Assembly: GCF_002950945.1 (NCBI RefSeq)
Contig: NZ_CP012673.1
Span: forward strand, 1,240,001 to 1,304,000
Length of the DNA: 64,000 nucleotides
DNA from: Sorangium cellulosum
GTDB taxonomy: Bacteria; Myxococcota_A; Polyangia; Polyangiales; Polyangiaceae
Direction of reading: 5' to 3'
The translations under genes and the position numbers were made by a program. Below, one piece after another: positions 7,444 through 18,768 of the stretch (the stretch's first letter is position 1; every line of letters starts with the position of its first letter). The notes beneath the pieces are model-generated. The model was not told the DNA's origin and ran no database searches. It saw only the letters and a program-made list of their open reading frames with translations.

Positions 7444-10023
7444 ATGGTGACCAGAAGACCATTGTCCATGCGCCTGCGCGCGGCGGGGGGCCGGAGGGTC
7501 GGCTCCTGGCTCGCGCTGAGCCCCATCGCGCTGTCCCTGTTCGGGTGTGCGGGAGAGCTGGCGAGCGAGCATGACGCGGACGACGGCGATATCGCGGCGA
7601 TCGCGCAAGCGCTGCGCGACGACGACACGCCGATCACCGCCGTGACCGACGAGCCTGTCCTGAGCGTGGAGAGGCAGCACGCCTGCGCGGTGAGGCTGGA
7701 CGGCACGGTGAATTGCTGGGGGACCTACGAGAATGGCCAGTCCGCAGACGGAGATCCGAGCGGTACATTCGTCCAGGTGAGCACGGGCGCCTCTCATTCC
7801 TGCGGGGTGAAGACGAACGGCGATATCCATTGCTGGTCGACGCATGGAATTGGCTTCTCCAGCCATCCGTTCGGCTCATACCTCCAGGTCAGCGTGGGCG
7901 GCGATCACAACTGCGGTTTGAAGACGGACGGCACGATCCTTTGCTGGGGGGACGACTGGCTCGGTCAGTCCGCGGATCCAGTGGGCACCTATGTGCAGGT
8001 CGTTGCGGGTATCAATCATTCTTGCGGGCTGAGGACGGACGGCACGGTACACTGCTGGGGGAACTACTTCGCGAACAATCCGGGCGAACACAACGAGACG
8101 TTGCCCACGGGTACCTTTGTACAGCTCACCGCGGGCTACATCAACACGTGCGGAGTGAGGACCAACGGCACGGTCCTCTGCTGGGGTACCAGCGGCGCCC
8201 CCCAGCCCGCGAATCCGTCGGACACCTTCGTCCGGATCTCCTCAGGCCCAGCCAGCACCTGCGGCGTGAAGACGGACGGCACGGTCGACTGCTGGGGGGA
8301 CGGCTTCTGGGGAGGCACCACGGAGCCCGCGGGGTCTTTCACTCAGATCAACCCGGGCGGTGAGCTTCACTGCGGGCTGAAGACCAACGGCACGATCAGC
8401 TGCTGGGGGCCGGAGTATTCGGCTCCGGGAAGCTCGGAGATTTTCGGGCGCATCGAGATCGCGGTCTCGGCGGGCGACCAGCACACCTGCGCGCTGAGAC
8501 CGGACAGCAAGGTGAGCTGCTGGGGGAGCGACGCTCACGGCCAGTCCACGGAGCCGACCGAGGCTTACAGGCAGATCGCCGCGGGCCGCGATCACACGTG
8601 CGGGGTGCGGTACAATGGTACGGTGAACTGCTGGGGATCTGGCGCCCAAGGCCAGAACGCGGACCCCACGGGCACCTTCAAGCAGGTCAGCGCGGGGGAG
8701 CTGCATAACTGCGGTGTGAGGACGAACGGCACGGTCCACTGCTGGGGAGATAACTCCGAAGCCCAGGCCTCGGCGCCGACGGGCACCTTCAAGCAGGTCA
8801 GCGCGGGCTACTTGCACAGCTGCGGCGTGACGACGGACGGCGCGGTCGACTGCTGGGGCGACGACACCGGCGGCCGGGCCACGGACCAGGCGGGGAGCAT
8901 CTTCAACACCTTCAGGCAGGTCAGCGCCGGCATGGACCACACCTGCGGGCTGAAGGAGGATGGCACTGTGGATTGCTGGGGGGCCGGCGCATACGGCGAG
9001 GCAGCGGACCCGGCGGGCACCTTCACGCAGGTCAGCGTGGGCAATGACCATAGCTGTGGGCTGAAGGCGGATGGCTCCGTGCATTGCTGGGGTCGGGATG
9101 ATGACGACCAGTCCTCGCCGCCTGCTCTCAAGTTCTCCCAGATCAACGCGGGCAAAAACCACACCTGCGGCCTCGCGGAGAATGGGCGCGTGTTCTGCTG
9201 GGGGTACAACTTCTCGGAGCAGTCCTCGCCGCCGACCAGAATTTATGCGGCTGTCGGTGTGGGCGACGAGCACAGCTGCGGCGTGAGGGAAGATGGATCC
9301 ATCGATTGCTGGGGGCGCAACCACCAGGACCAATCGTCGGAGCCCCCTGGCAACTTCACCCAGATGACCGGGGGCGTCGCTTATACCTGCGTGCTCAAGG
9401 CGAGCGGCGGGGTGCTCTGCTGGGGGAATGACGAGTATGGCCAGGCCACGGAGCCCTCCGGGACCTTCACCGCCATCGACGCGGGGGACTACCATGCCTG
9501 CGGCAGGAGGACCGACGGCACGCTGCAATGCTGGGGCCGTAACCAGTACGGCCAGACCACGGTCCCGCCGGGAAGCTTCTTTCAGGTCAGCGCGGGGTAC
9601 TTTCACACCTGCGGCGTGAAGATCGGCGGCGCGGTGGACTGCTGGGGGAACGGCATGTACGGCCAGACCGCGGATCAGGCCGGCCCCTTCCTCCAGGTCA
9701 GCGCGGGCGGCTCTCATAGCTGCGGCGTGAAGGATGACTACTCGGTGTACTGCTGGGGGAGCGACAGTCTTGACCAGTCCACGGCGCCCTCGGGCTCCTT
9801 CTTCCACGTCACCGCGGGCACCAATCACACCTGCGGGTTGAGGACGGACTACACGGTGGACTGCTGGGGCTCAAGCGCCGATGGCCAGAATGCGGACCCA
9901 GCGGGTACCTTCTTCACGATCCAGGCGAGCGGTGATCATACGTGCGGGTTGAAGACGGACGGCACCGTGTACTGCTGGGGCCGTAACCAGTACGGCGAGA
10001 CCTTGCCGCCGCAGGAGCTCTAG
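7444..10023 (+). CDS. RCC1-type beta-propeller lipoprotein, copy 1
   Basis: The product has a lipoprotein signal ending in LSLFGC and then an acidic stretch. Twenty-one repeats of about 38 residues follow, with the pattern FxQVSAGxxHTCGVxxDGxVxCWG. These are RCC1-like units with two Cys each, so each blade could carry a disulphide outside the cytoplasm. Twenty-one units equal three seven-bladed propellers. The role is unknown; surface binding is the usual guess for such proteins in myxobacteria. The start at ATG 7444 matches the start of the downstream copy and has AAGGA upstream; a TTG at 7414 would add ten residues. A large hairpin follows the stop. Confidence 0.85.
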   Translation: MVTRRPLSMRLRAAGGRRVGSWLALSPIALSLFGCAGELASEHDADDGDIAAIAQALRDDDTPITAVTDEPVLSVERQHACAVRLDGTVNCWGTYENGQSADGDPSGTFVQVSTGASHSCGVKTNGDIHCWSTHGIGFSSHPFGSYLQVSVGGDHNCGLKTDGTILCWGDDWLGQSADPVGTYVQVVAGINHSCGLRTDGTVHCWGNYFANNPGEHNETLPTGTFVQLTAGYINTCGVRTNGTVLCWGTSGAPQPANPSDTFVRISSGPASTCGVKTDGTVDCWGDGFWGGTTEPAGSFTQINPGGELHCGLKTNGTISCWGPEYSAPGSSEIFGRIEIAVSAGDQHTCALRPDSKVSCWGSDAHGQSTEPTEAYRQIAAGRDHTCGVRYNGTVNCWGSGAQGQNADPTGTFKQVSAGELHNCGVRTNGTVHCWGDNSEAQASAPTGTFKQVSAGYLHSCGVTTDGAVDCWGDDTGGRATDQAGSIFNTFRQVSAGMDHTCGLKEDGTVDCWGAGAYGEAADPAGTFTQVSVGNDHSCGLKADGSVHCWGRDDDDQSSPPALKFSQINAGKNHTCGLAENGRVFCWGYNFSEQSSPPTRIYAAVGVGDEHSCGVREDGSIDCWGRNHQDQSSEPPGNFTQMTGGVAYTCVLKASGGVLCWGNDEYGQATEPSGTFTAIDAGDYHACGRRTDGTLQCWGRNQYGQTTVPPGSFFQVSAGYFHTCGVKIGGAVDCWGNGMYGQTADQAGPFLQVSAGGSHSCGVKDDYSVYCWGSDSLDQSTAPSGSFFHVTAGTNHTCGLRTDYTVDCWGSSADGQNADPAGTFFTIQASGDHTCGLKTDGTVYCWGRNQYGETLPPQEL

Positions 10024-10055
10024 AGCACCGCTCACGTCGATCGATCCATAGAGCG

Positions 10056-10122
10056 AGCCTCCAGGACGCCAAGAACGCCAGGAAGAGACCAAGAACTTGG
10101 CGTCTCTGGCGCCCTGGAGGCT
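10056..10122. terminator. Hairpin of CGCCAAGA-type repeats after RCC1 copy 1
   Basis: Imperfect arms at 10056-10082 and 10096-10122 both contain AGCCTCCAGGxCGCCA and lie about 30 bp after the stop codon. They could end transcription, although no T-run follows. The arms are built from the same octamer-like units as the hairpin after copy 2. Confidence 0.5.
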
Positions 10123-10285
10123 TCGATTCAGCGTCTTCGTCCGATCGGCTCCGCTCGCGCGGAGCCGGCGGATCGCCCCCGAGGCGCGCCGGCGCTGAGC
10201 CCGCGATCCTCTCACCCAGCATGGCGGCCGCATGTCGCGTCCGCCGGGCTGAATTTCAAAGAAGCCAACAAGGATCCATATCGAG

Positions 10286-12868
10286 ATGATGAACAGAAGA
10301 CCATTGTCCATGAGCCTGCGCGAGGCGCGGGGCCGGAGAGGCGGCCCCTGGTTCGCGCTGAGCTCCATCGCGCTGTCCCTGTGCGCGTGTGCGGGAGAGC
10401 CGGCGAGCGAGCATGACGCGGACGAGGGCGATATCGCGGCGATCGCGCAAGCGCTGCGCGATGACGACACGCCTATCACCGCCGTGACCGACGAGCCTGT
10501 CCTTAGCGTGGAGAGGCAGCACGCCTGCGCGGTGAGGCGGGACGGCACGGTGAATTGCTGGGGGACCTACGACGGGGGCCAGTCCGCAAACGCAGATCCG
10601 AGCGGTACATTCCTCCAGGTGAGCACGGGCCTCCTTCACTCCTGCGGGTTGAAGACGGACGGCACGATCAGTTGCTGGGGGGCAAACAATGTCGGCCAGG
10701 GCGACGCTCCGAGCGGCACATTCCTCCAGGTCAGCGCGGGCGCCAATCACACCTGCGGGTTGAGGCCGAACGGCGCGATCATCTGCTGGGGGGACAACAC
10801 GTTCGATCAGTCCATCGATTCGGCGGACGTCTATGTCCAGGTCGCCGCGGGCGCCCAGCACAACTGCGGGTTGAAGGCGAATGGCACGGTACACTGCTGG
10901 GGGTGGTACTTCACGAACAACCCGGGCGAACACAACGAGGTGTTGCCCACGGATACCTTTGTACAGCTCACCGCGAACTTCCTCAACACATGCGGGGTGA
11001 GGACCAACGGCACGGTCCTCTGCTGGGGTGCCAGTGCCACCCCCCAGCCCGCGAATCCGTCGGACACCTTCGTCCGGATCTCCGCAGGCGAATTCAGCAC
11101 CTGCGGCGTGAAGACAGACGGCACGGTCGACTGCTGGGGGCACGGCGACTACGGGGGCACCACGGAGCCCGCGGGGTCTTTCACTCAGATCAACCCGGGC
11201 AGCGAGCTTCACTGCGGGCTGAGGGCAGACAGCACGATCACCTGCTGGGGGCCGGCCTATTCCGCTCCGAGCGGCGCGGAGATCTACGGGCGCATCGAGG
11301 TCGCGGTCTCCGCGGGCGGCCAGCACACCTGCGCGCTGAGGCCGGACAGCACGGTGAGCTGCTGGGGGAGCGACGCTCACGACCAGTCCACCGAGCCGCC
11401 CGGAGCGTACAGGCAGATCGCCGCGGGCAGAGATCACACGTGCGCGGTGCGGTCGAGCGGCACGGTGAACTGCTGGGGATCGAACACGGACGGCCAGGGC
11501 GCAGACCCTTCGGGCACCTTCAAGCAGGTCAGCGCGGGGGAGCTGCATAACTGCGGCGTGAGGACGAACGGCACGGCCTTCTGCTGGGGAAACAACGACG
11601 AACTCCAGGCCACGGCTCCGGCGGGCACCTTCAAGCAGGTCAGCGCTGGCCTCTGGCACAGCTGCGGCGTGAAGACGGAGGACAGCACGGTCGACTGCTG
11701 GGGCGACAACACCGGCGGCCGGGCCACGGACCAGGCGGCCGAGTTCTCGCAGGTCAGCGCCGGCATGAACCACACCTGCGGGCTGAAGACGGATGGCGCC
11801 GTGGACTGCTGGGGGACCGGCGCATACGGCGAGGCCGGGGACCCGACGGGCACCTTCAAGCAGGTCAGCGTGGGCGACGACCACAGCTGTGGGCTGAGAT
11901 CGAACGGCACCGTGCATTGCTGGGGGCGGGATGACCACGACGAGTCCTCGCCGCCTAGTATCGAGTTCTCCCAGATCAACGCGGGCAAGGACCACACCTG
12001 CGGGCTCGCGAAGGATGGACTTGTGTACTGCTGGGGGGTCAACTCTTCGCAGCAGTCCGAGCCGCCGATGACGACCGGAATCTTCACGGCCGTCGGTGTG
12101 GGGGACGAGCACAGCTGCGGCGTGAGGGAAGATGGATCCCTCGATTGCTGGGGGCGCAACCACCAGAACCAATCCTCGGAGCCCCCTGGCAACTTCACCC
12201 AGATGACCGGGGGCGTCGCTTATACCTGCGTGCTGAAGACGAACGGCGAGGTGCTCTGCTGGGGGAATGACGAGTATGGCCAGGCCACAGAGCCCTCCGG
12301 GACCTTCACCGCCATCGAGGCGGGGGACTACCATGCCTGCGGCAGGAGGACCGACGGCACGCTGCACTGCTGGGGCCGTAACCAGTACGGCCAGACCACG
12401 GTCCCGCCGGGAAGCTTCTTTCAGGTCAGCGCGGGCTACTATCACACCTGCGGCGTGAAGATCGGCGGCGCGGTGGACTGCTGGGGGAACAGCATGGAAG
12501 GCCAGGCCGCTGATCAGGCCGGCCCCTTCCTCCAGGTCAGCGCGGGCGGCTCTCATAGCTGCGGCGTGAAAGATGACTACTCGGTGTACTGCTGGGGGAG
12601 CGACAGTCTTGGCCAGTCCACGGAGCCCTCGGGCTCCTTCTTCCATGTCACCGCGGGCACCAATCACACCTGCGGGTTGAGGACGGACTACACGGTGGAC
12701 TGCTGGGGCTCAAGCACCTCTGGCCAGAATGCTGACCCGCCGGGTACCTTTTTCACGATCCAGGCGAGCGGTGATCATACGTGCGGGTGGAAGACGGACG
12801 GCACCGCGTACTGCTGGGGCAGTGACCAGTACGGCGAGAGCTCGCCGCCGCTGTGGCAGGAGCTCTAG
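10286..12868 (+). CDS. RCC1-type beta-propeller lipoprotein, copy 2
   Basis: This 860-residue paralogue of the upstream gene has the same layout: a lipoprotein signal ending in LSLCAC, the acidic DADEGDIAAIAQALRDDD segment, then 21 RCC1-like repeats with CGxKxDGxVxCWG. N-terminal repeats differ more between the copies than C-terminal ones, as expected if gene conversion or selection acts unevenly. The ATGATG start lies downstream of the same AAGGAT leader. It probably shares the surface role of copy 1, perhaps with a different ligand. A frame on the opposite strand is open over most of its length but is low-complexity Arg/Ala/Val sequence and is not a gene. Confidence 0.85.
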   Translation: MMNRRPLSMSLREARGRRGGPWFALSSIALSLCACAGEPASEHDADEGDIAAIAQALRDDDTPITAVTDEPVLSVERQHACAVRRDGTVNCWGTYDGGQSANADPSGTFLQVSTGLLHSCGLKTDGTISCWGANNVGQGDAPSGTFLQVSAGANHTCGLRPNGAIICWGDNTFDQSIDSADVYVQVAAGAQHNCGLKANGTVHCWGWYFTNNPGEHNEVLPTDTFVQLTANFLNTCGVRTNGTVLCWGASATPQPANPSDTFVRISAGEFSTCGVKTDGTVDCWGHGDYGGTTEPAGSFTQINPGSELHCGLRADSTITCWGPAYSAPSGAEIYGRIEVAVSAGGQHTCALRPDSTVSCWGSDAHDQSTEPPGAYRQIAAGRDHTCAVRSSGTVNCWGSNTDGQGADPSGTFKQVSAGELHNCGVRTNGTAFCWGNNDELQATAPAGTFKQVSAGLWHSCGVKTEDSTVDCWGDNTGGRATDQAAEFSQVSAGMNHTCGLKTDGAVDCWGTGAYGEAGDPTGTFKQVSVGDDHSCGLRSNGTVHCWGRDDHDESSPPSIEFSQINAGKDHTCGLAKDGLVYCWGVNSSQQSEPPMTTGIFTAVGVGDEHSCGVREDGSLDCWGRNHQNQSSEPPGNFTQMTGGVAYTCVLKTNGEVLCWGNDEYGQATEPSGTFTAIEAGDYHACGRRTDGTLHCWGRNQYGQTTVPPGSFFQVSAGYYHTCGVKIGGAVDCWGNSMEGQAADQAGPFLQVSAGGSHSCGVKDDYSVYCWGSDSLGQSTEPSGSFFHVTAGTNHTCGLRTDYTVDCWGSSTSGQNADPPGTFFTIQASGDHTCGWKTDGTAYCWGSDQYGESSPPLWQEL

Positions 12869-12898
12869 AACACCGCTCTCGTTGATCGAGCGAGAAGT

Positions 12899-12983
12899 AA
12901 AACGCCAAGGACGCCAAGGCGCCAAGGACGCCAAGATATTATCTTCTTCTTGGCGCTCTTGGCGTTCTTGGCGCCTTGGCGTT
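12899..12983. repeat. Large hairpin of CGCCAAGG repeats
   Basis: The left arm (12899-12935) is four CGCCAAGG/A units and the right arm (12948-12983) is four TTGGCG units. The arms pair with phase slips around a short AT-rich loop. It sits between RCC1 copy 2 and the convergent astD and may act as a bidirectional terminator. The construction matches the CGCAAAGG and CACAGAGG elements near 22.7-23.2 kb. Confidence 0.7.
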
Positions 12984-13027
12984 TCGAACCTCTGCTCGTT
13001 TCAGGCTGGTTCAGCCCGTTTGCCCTT

Positions 13028-15008
<1,981 letters not shown>

Positions 15009-16592
15009 ATGTCAGTTTCCCCGCCGATGCATCACACGGTGGCAATCTCAGACATCCATCTATGTGAGCTGGAGCCTACGGCCGGCCTCTGGATGCGCTA
15101 TCGGCAGGCGCCGTACTCTCCGGACGGCGAGATCGCCGCGATGCTCGACGCGCTCCGGGGAGAGGTCCTGCAAGGGGCGGGCGGCGCGCGCCGGCCCGAC
15201 GCGCGCGGGTCCGGCGCGGGGCGCGACGAGCTCACGCTGGTCCTGAACGGCGACATCTTCGATCTGGACGCGCCGCGCGTGATCGAGAACGAGAGCGTCG
15301 TCCACGATCTGCCGCGCGACGCCGCGCACGCCGTCCCCGCGATGGAGGCCATCCTGCGCGATCACCCCGTGTTCGTGGCGGCCCTCGGCCGGGTCGTCGC
15401 GGACGGGCACACGGTGGTCTTCGTGGCAGGCAATCACGACATCCAGCTCACGCTCCCCGAGGTGCGCGAGGTGGTGAAGCGCCGCGTGGTCGACGCGGCC
15501 CTCGACGAGCTCGCCGCCCGGGACAGCGCCGCCCCGGCGGGAGCGGCGGGGGCGCTCCGCGAGGCGCTGGCGGCGCGGGTGGTGTTCCGCGCCTGGTTCC
15601 ACCGCACGCGCGACGGCGTGATCGTCGAGCACGGCAATCAGTACGACTCGTACTGCTCGTACCGTTACCCGATGGCGCCCTTCGGCAAGAACCCGGGGGA
15701 GATCCAGCCGACGATGGGGTCGCTCGTGAGCCGGCTCCTGGTGTCGCGCATGGGGTACTTCAACCCGCACGTCGACTCGTCGTACATGCTCACCGGCTTC
15801 GGCTACCTCGCGCACTGGGCGCGGTACTACCTGCTCTCGGGCCGCTCGCTCGTGCTCGCGTTCGCCGTCGGCGCGCTGCGCACGATGGTCGAGCTGGTGC
15901 GCCGGCGCGAGCCCTGGCGCCGCGCGCTACGGCGGGCGGACCGGATCGCGGCCGCGCGCGAGACCGGGGCGCCGCTCGACGCGGTGGCGAGGCACGCGCG
16001 GCTGTTCGCGCGGCCGGCGGAGGACTGCCTCGGCCGCGTGGCGCGGGAGCTCTGGCTCGATCGCCTCGGGCTGGTGCTGCTCGGGGTGCTCGCGACGCTC
16101 GTGTGCCTCTGGTGGATGCCGGCCGGGCTCGCGCCGGCGGCGCTGCTCGCGCCGACGCTGCTCGTCGCCTACGAGTGTACGGTCCCGAAGCCCCCGCTCG
16201 ATGCGGTCTGGCAGGGCGTGAACCGGGCGGCGCGGCGCGTGGCCCGCGCGCACGGCGCGAAGGCCGTGGTCTTCGGGCACACCCACAACCCGGAGGGCAG
16301 CTGGGAAGGCGGGGTGTTCTTCGGGAACACCGGGTCGTGGTCGGCGGCGTTCGAGGACATCGAGTGTACGAGGCCCGTCTTCGAGGCGCGGCCGCTCGTG
16401 TGGCTGCGATCCGAGGACGGCGCGGCGGACGATGCGCCGCTCGACGGCGGCCTCGTGATGTGGAAGGACGCGCGATTCCAGCCCTGGAGAGCCGACGCGA
16501 GGCCGCCTGTGCCCGGGAAGGCGGAGACGACGGCGAAGCGGCCGCGCCCGGCGGCGCTGCGGCCGCAGGCGACGGCGGCGCTGCGCAGCTAG
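15009..16592 (+). CDS. Membrane-associated calcineurin-like metallophosphoesterase
   Basis: The 527-residue protein has the metallophosphoesterase motifs in order: AISDIHL (about residue 15), LNGDIFDLD, FVAGNHDIQL, and late VVFGHTHNPEGSW. A histidine-containing VEHGNQYD block lies between them. Between GNHD and GHTH there is a 250-residue insertion with hydrophobic helices, including LGLVLLGVLATLVCLWWMPAG and a second segment right after it, so the protein probably sits on the inner membrane. The layout recalls lipid- or nucleotide-active phosphoesterases, but the substrate cannot be read from the sequence. The start is ATG 15009; ATG 15027 is also possible. The tail is Pro/Ala-rich. Confidence 0.82.
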   Translation: MSVSPPMHHTVAISDIHLCELEPTAGLWMRYRQAPYSPDGEIAAMLDALRGEVLQGAGGARRPDARGSGAGRDELTLVLNGDIFDLDAPRVIENESVVHDLPRDAAHAVPAMEAILRDHPVFVAALGRVVADGHTVVFVAGNHDIQLTLPEVREVVKRRVVDAALDELAARDSAAPAGAAGALREALAARVVFRAWFHRTRDGVIVEHGNQYDSYCSYRYPMAPFGKNPGEIQPTMGSLVSRLLVSRMGYFNPHVDSSYMLTGFGYLAHWARYYLLSGRSLVLAFAVGALRTMVELVRRREPWRRALRRADRIAAARETGAPLDAVARHARLFARPAEDCLGRVARELWLDRLGLVLLGVLATLVCLWWMPAGLAPAALLAPTLLVAYECTVPKPPLDAVWQGVNRAARRVARAHGAKAVVFGHTHNPEGSWEGGVFFGNTGSWSAAFEDIECTRPVFEARPLVWLRSEDGAADDAPLDGGLVMWKDARFQPWRADARPPVPGKAETTAKRPRPAALRPQATAALRS

Positions 16593-16793
16593 CAACACCC
16601 CCCCCGAGGAGCGCCGCTGGCCCGCGGCGCTCGCCTGGTGCTCGCCGGCGAACTCGACAGAACAGAGGCCGCGGATCGGCCGCTGTCGACCCCCCCGCGC
16701 GGGCGCTCGCTTCCCCCACCGGGGCAGCCGGCCCTTGCCTCCGCCGCTCGCTCGTGCTTTCTCGGCAACGAGGCTCATGATTCAGCTCCGGTC

Positions 16794-18326
16794 ATGGTCC
16801 GCCTCCGCAGAGGTGCTGACGTGGGCGTGGCGAGCGGCGCGACGAAATTCCTCAACACCGGGATCCCCGGCCTCGACGACGTGCTCGGCGGCGGGTTCCA
16901 GGAGAGGGGGCTGCTCCTCCTGTTCGGCCCTCCGGGCGCGGGCAAGACCACGCTGGTCTTCCAGATGGCGTTCCACGCCGCGTCGGCGGGCCGCCGGGTC
17001 GTCTACATCTCGACGCTCGCCGAGACCGCCTCCCGGCTCGTCGAGCACATCGGGACCTTTTCGTTCTGGGACGCGGGCCTGATCGGCAAGCGGCTCTTCA
17101 TCGAGAGCATCTACCCGCTCGTCCGGCAAGGTGTCGCGGAGGTCGCGCGCGCCCTGATCGACACCGTCCGGTCGCACGGGGCCCAGCTCCTCGTCCTCGA
17201 CGGCCTGATGACGATCCGCGATCTCCACCCGCAGTCGGCCGAGCATCGCCTGTTCATCCATGAAGTCAGCGTCGCGCTCGCGGCGCTCGGCTGCACCGCC
17301 GTCGTCACGACCTCGGAGGTGCCCGACATGCACGGGAGCACGCCGTCCGAGTTCACCATGAGCGACGCCATCGTCGAGCTCCATCAGTCCGACGTGCACC
17401 AGCAGCCGGCGCGCGCGCTCAGGGTGTGGAAGAACCGCGGCGCGCCGTGCGCGCTCGGGAGCCACGCTGTCCGCATCACCGCACGAGGCCTGGCCGTCTA
17501 CCCGCGGATCGAGACACGCCCGCTCCCCGGCGCCGTGCCCACCTTCGCAGAGCGGCTGTCGTCCGGCCAGCCCGAGCTCGACGTGATGATGTCGGGCGGC
17601 TTGCCCCGGGGCAGCGTCACGATCGTCGCCGGCGCCCCCGGCACGGGCAAGACGCTGGTCATGCTGCAGTACCTCATCGAGGGGGCGCGGCAGGGGCAGA
17701 AGGGGCTGCTCGTCGGGTTCCGCGAGCCGTACCCGCAGCTCGCGGCCAGGGCGCGCTCGTTCGGCATGGACCTCGAGGGTCCGGTGAAGGAGGGGCTCAT
17801 CACCGTCCTCCGTCATGCGCCCGTGGACCTCGTGGCCGACGAGGTCCTCGCGCAGGTGCTGGCCGAGGTGGAGCGCACGGGCGCGGCGCGCCTGGGGGTC
17901 GACGGCCTGGGCGAGCTCGATCACATGATCGCCGTCGAGCGGCGCCGGCGCGGCGTCCTGGCCTCCCTGACCGAGTTCTTGCGCGCGCGCGGCGTCACGG
18001 CGCTCTTCACCCGGGAGGTGGGGCAGGTGGTCGGCCCCGAGCTCGACTTCGCCGGATCCCCGCTCGACGTGCTCGCCGAGAACGTGATCTTCCTCCGTTA
18101 TGTCGAGTTCCGAGGCGCCCTCCGGCGGATCCTGTCGATCCTCAAGATGCGGGACACCCTGCACGACCACTCCATCCGCCAGTACGAGATCGGCGCCGAG
18201 GGCATCCGGGTGCTCTCGCAGGTGGAGAGCGCCGAGGGGCTGCTGGCGGCGATCGCGAGGCTGCCCTCGGAGCGCCGGGTGAAGCGGCGGGGGACGGCTC
18301 CCGGCCGCCGCGAGGGCAAGCGATGA
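16794..18326 (+). CDS. Double-domain KaiC-like RecA-fold ATPase (first)
   Basis: Two KaiC/RadA-type ATPase domains lie in tandem. Domain 1 has GPPGAGKTT (about 45-53) and Walker B LLVLDGLM; domain 2 has GAPGTGKTL (about 280) and Walker B RLGVDGL. Each begins with the KaiC-type LxTGIPGLDDVLGGG or LSSGQPELDVMMSGG entry. The paired catalytic Glu of cyanobacterial KaiC is not kept: domain 1 has TLAET and domain 2 FREPY, so ATPase chemistry may be weak. It is the first gene of a tight operon, with the next start overlapping its stop (ATGA). The start is uncertain: ATG 16794 is used, GTG 16821 has a better RBS (GAGGTG), and GTG 16638 would add a Pro-rich leader. No kaiA or kaiB is present. Confidence 0.83.
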   Translation: MVRLRRGADVGVASGATKFLNTGIPGLDDVLGGGFQERGLLLLFGPPGAGKTTLVFQMAFHAASAGRRVVYISTLAETASRLVEHIGTFSFWDAGLIGKRLFIESIYPLVRQGVAEVARALIDTVRSHGAQLLVLDGLMTIRDLHPQSAEHRLFIHEVSVALAALGCTAVVTTSEVPDMHGSTPSEFTMSDAIVELHQSDVHQQPARALRVWKNRGAPCALGSHAVRITARGLAVYPRIETRPLPGAVPTFAERLSSGQPELDVMMSGGLPRGSVTIVAGAPGTGKTLVMLQYLIEGARQGQKGLLVGFREPYPQLAARARSFGMDLEGPVKEGLITVLRHAPVDLVADEVLAQVLAEVERTGAARLGVDGLGELDHMIAVERRRRGVLASLTEFLRARGVTALFTREVGQVVGPELDFAGSPLDVLAENVIFLRYVEFRGALRRILSILKMRDTLHDHSIRQYEIGAEGIRVLSQVESAEGLLAAIARLPSERRVKRRGTAPGRREGKR

Positions 18327-18763
18327 GCGCGCCCGACGAAAGGATACAGGCGCTCTCGCGGTGGATCATGGAGCGCGAGGTCGCCGGCCGCGAGGCGCCG
18401 GCGGACGTCGCGGAGGGGATCGAGGGCGCCTTCCGCCGGCTCTACCAGGTCATGTCCACGGTGATCGGTCCGGTGGGCTTCCAGGCGGTCCTGACCCGGG
18501 CCGTTCACCTCACCCGGCGGGCCTCTCCCGGCCTCGGCGCCTGCGACGTCACGTGCGGAGAGACCGTCGTGATGAAAGGGCTGTCCGGGGTGATCGAGCG
18601 CGAGGGCGCAGCCGGGGCGATCGCGGCGGCGGCGGCCCTCCTCGGCAACGTCGTCGCCTTGCTCTCCAGCTTCATCGGTGAAGACCTCACCTTCCGCTTG
18701 CTGCGCAGGGGTTGGACGGGTCTGCCCGGCGGCGGGGAAGGCTCCGGCGCGGAGGAGTCCTAG
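18323..18763 (+). CDS. Small unknown protein of the KaiC operon
   Basis: The 146-residue protein starts at an ATG overlapping the KaiC stop and ends 5 bp before the next KaiC-like gene, so it is almost certainly translated with them. It is mostly helical. It has a central HLTRRASPGLGACDVTCGET segment with two Cys, and an Ala-rich helix ending in VALLSSFIGEDLTFRLLRRGW. There is no signal peptide or clear membrane span. I do not recognise a family. Its place between two KaiC-like proteins suggests an adaptor or regulator of them, which is inference from position only. Confidence 0.72.
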   Translation: MSAPDERIQALSRWIMEREVAGREAPADVAEGIEGAFRRLYQVMSTVIGPVGFQAVLTRAVHLTRRASPGLGACDVTCGETVVMKGLSGVIEREGAAGAIAAAAALLGNVVALLSSFIGEDLTFRLLRRGWTGLPGGGEGSGAEES

Positions 18764-18768
18764 GTGTC

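Larger units (their letters stand above)
7299..12868. repeat. Tandem gene duplication: two units of about 2.8 kb
   Basis: The sequence from about 7299 (leader, RBS, lipoprotein signal, 21 repeats, stop) recurs from about 10142. The leaders match closely over about 140 bp, including AAGCCAACAAGGATCCAT just before each start. The 3' thirds of the coding regions are the most alike. This indicates duplication of the whole transcription unit rather than only the coding sequence. Confidence 0.85.

Noticed and set aside
10256..12667. 803-residue minus-strand frame over RCC1 copy 2
   Set aside because: It mirrors codon bias of the real gene, has no start context or family features, and recurs over copy 1 for the same reason.
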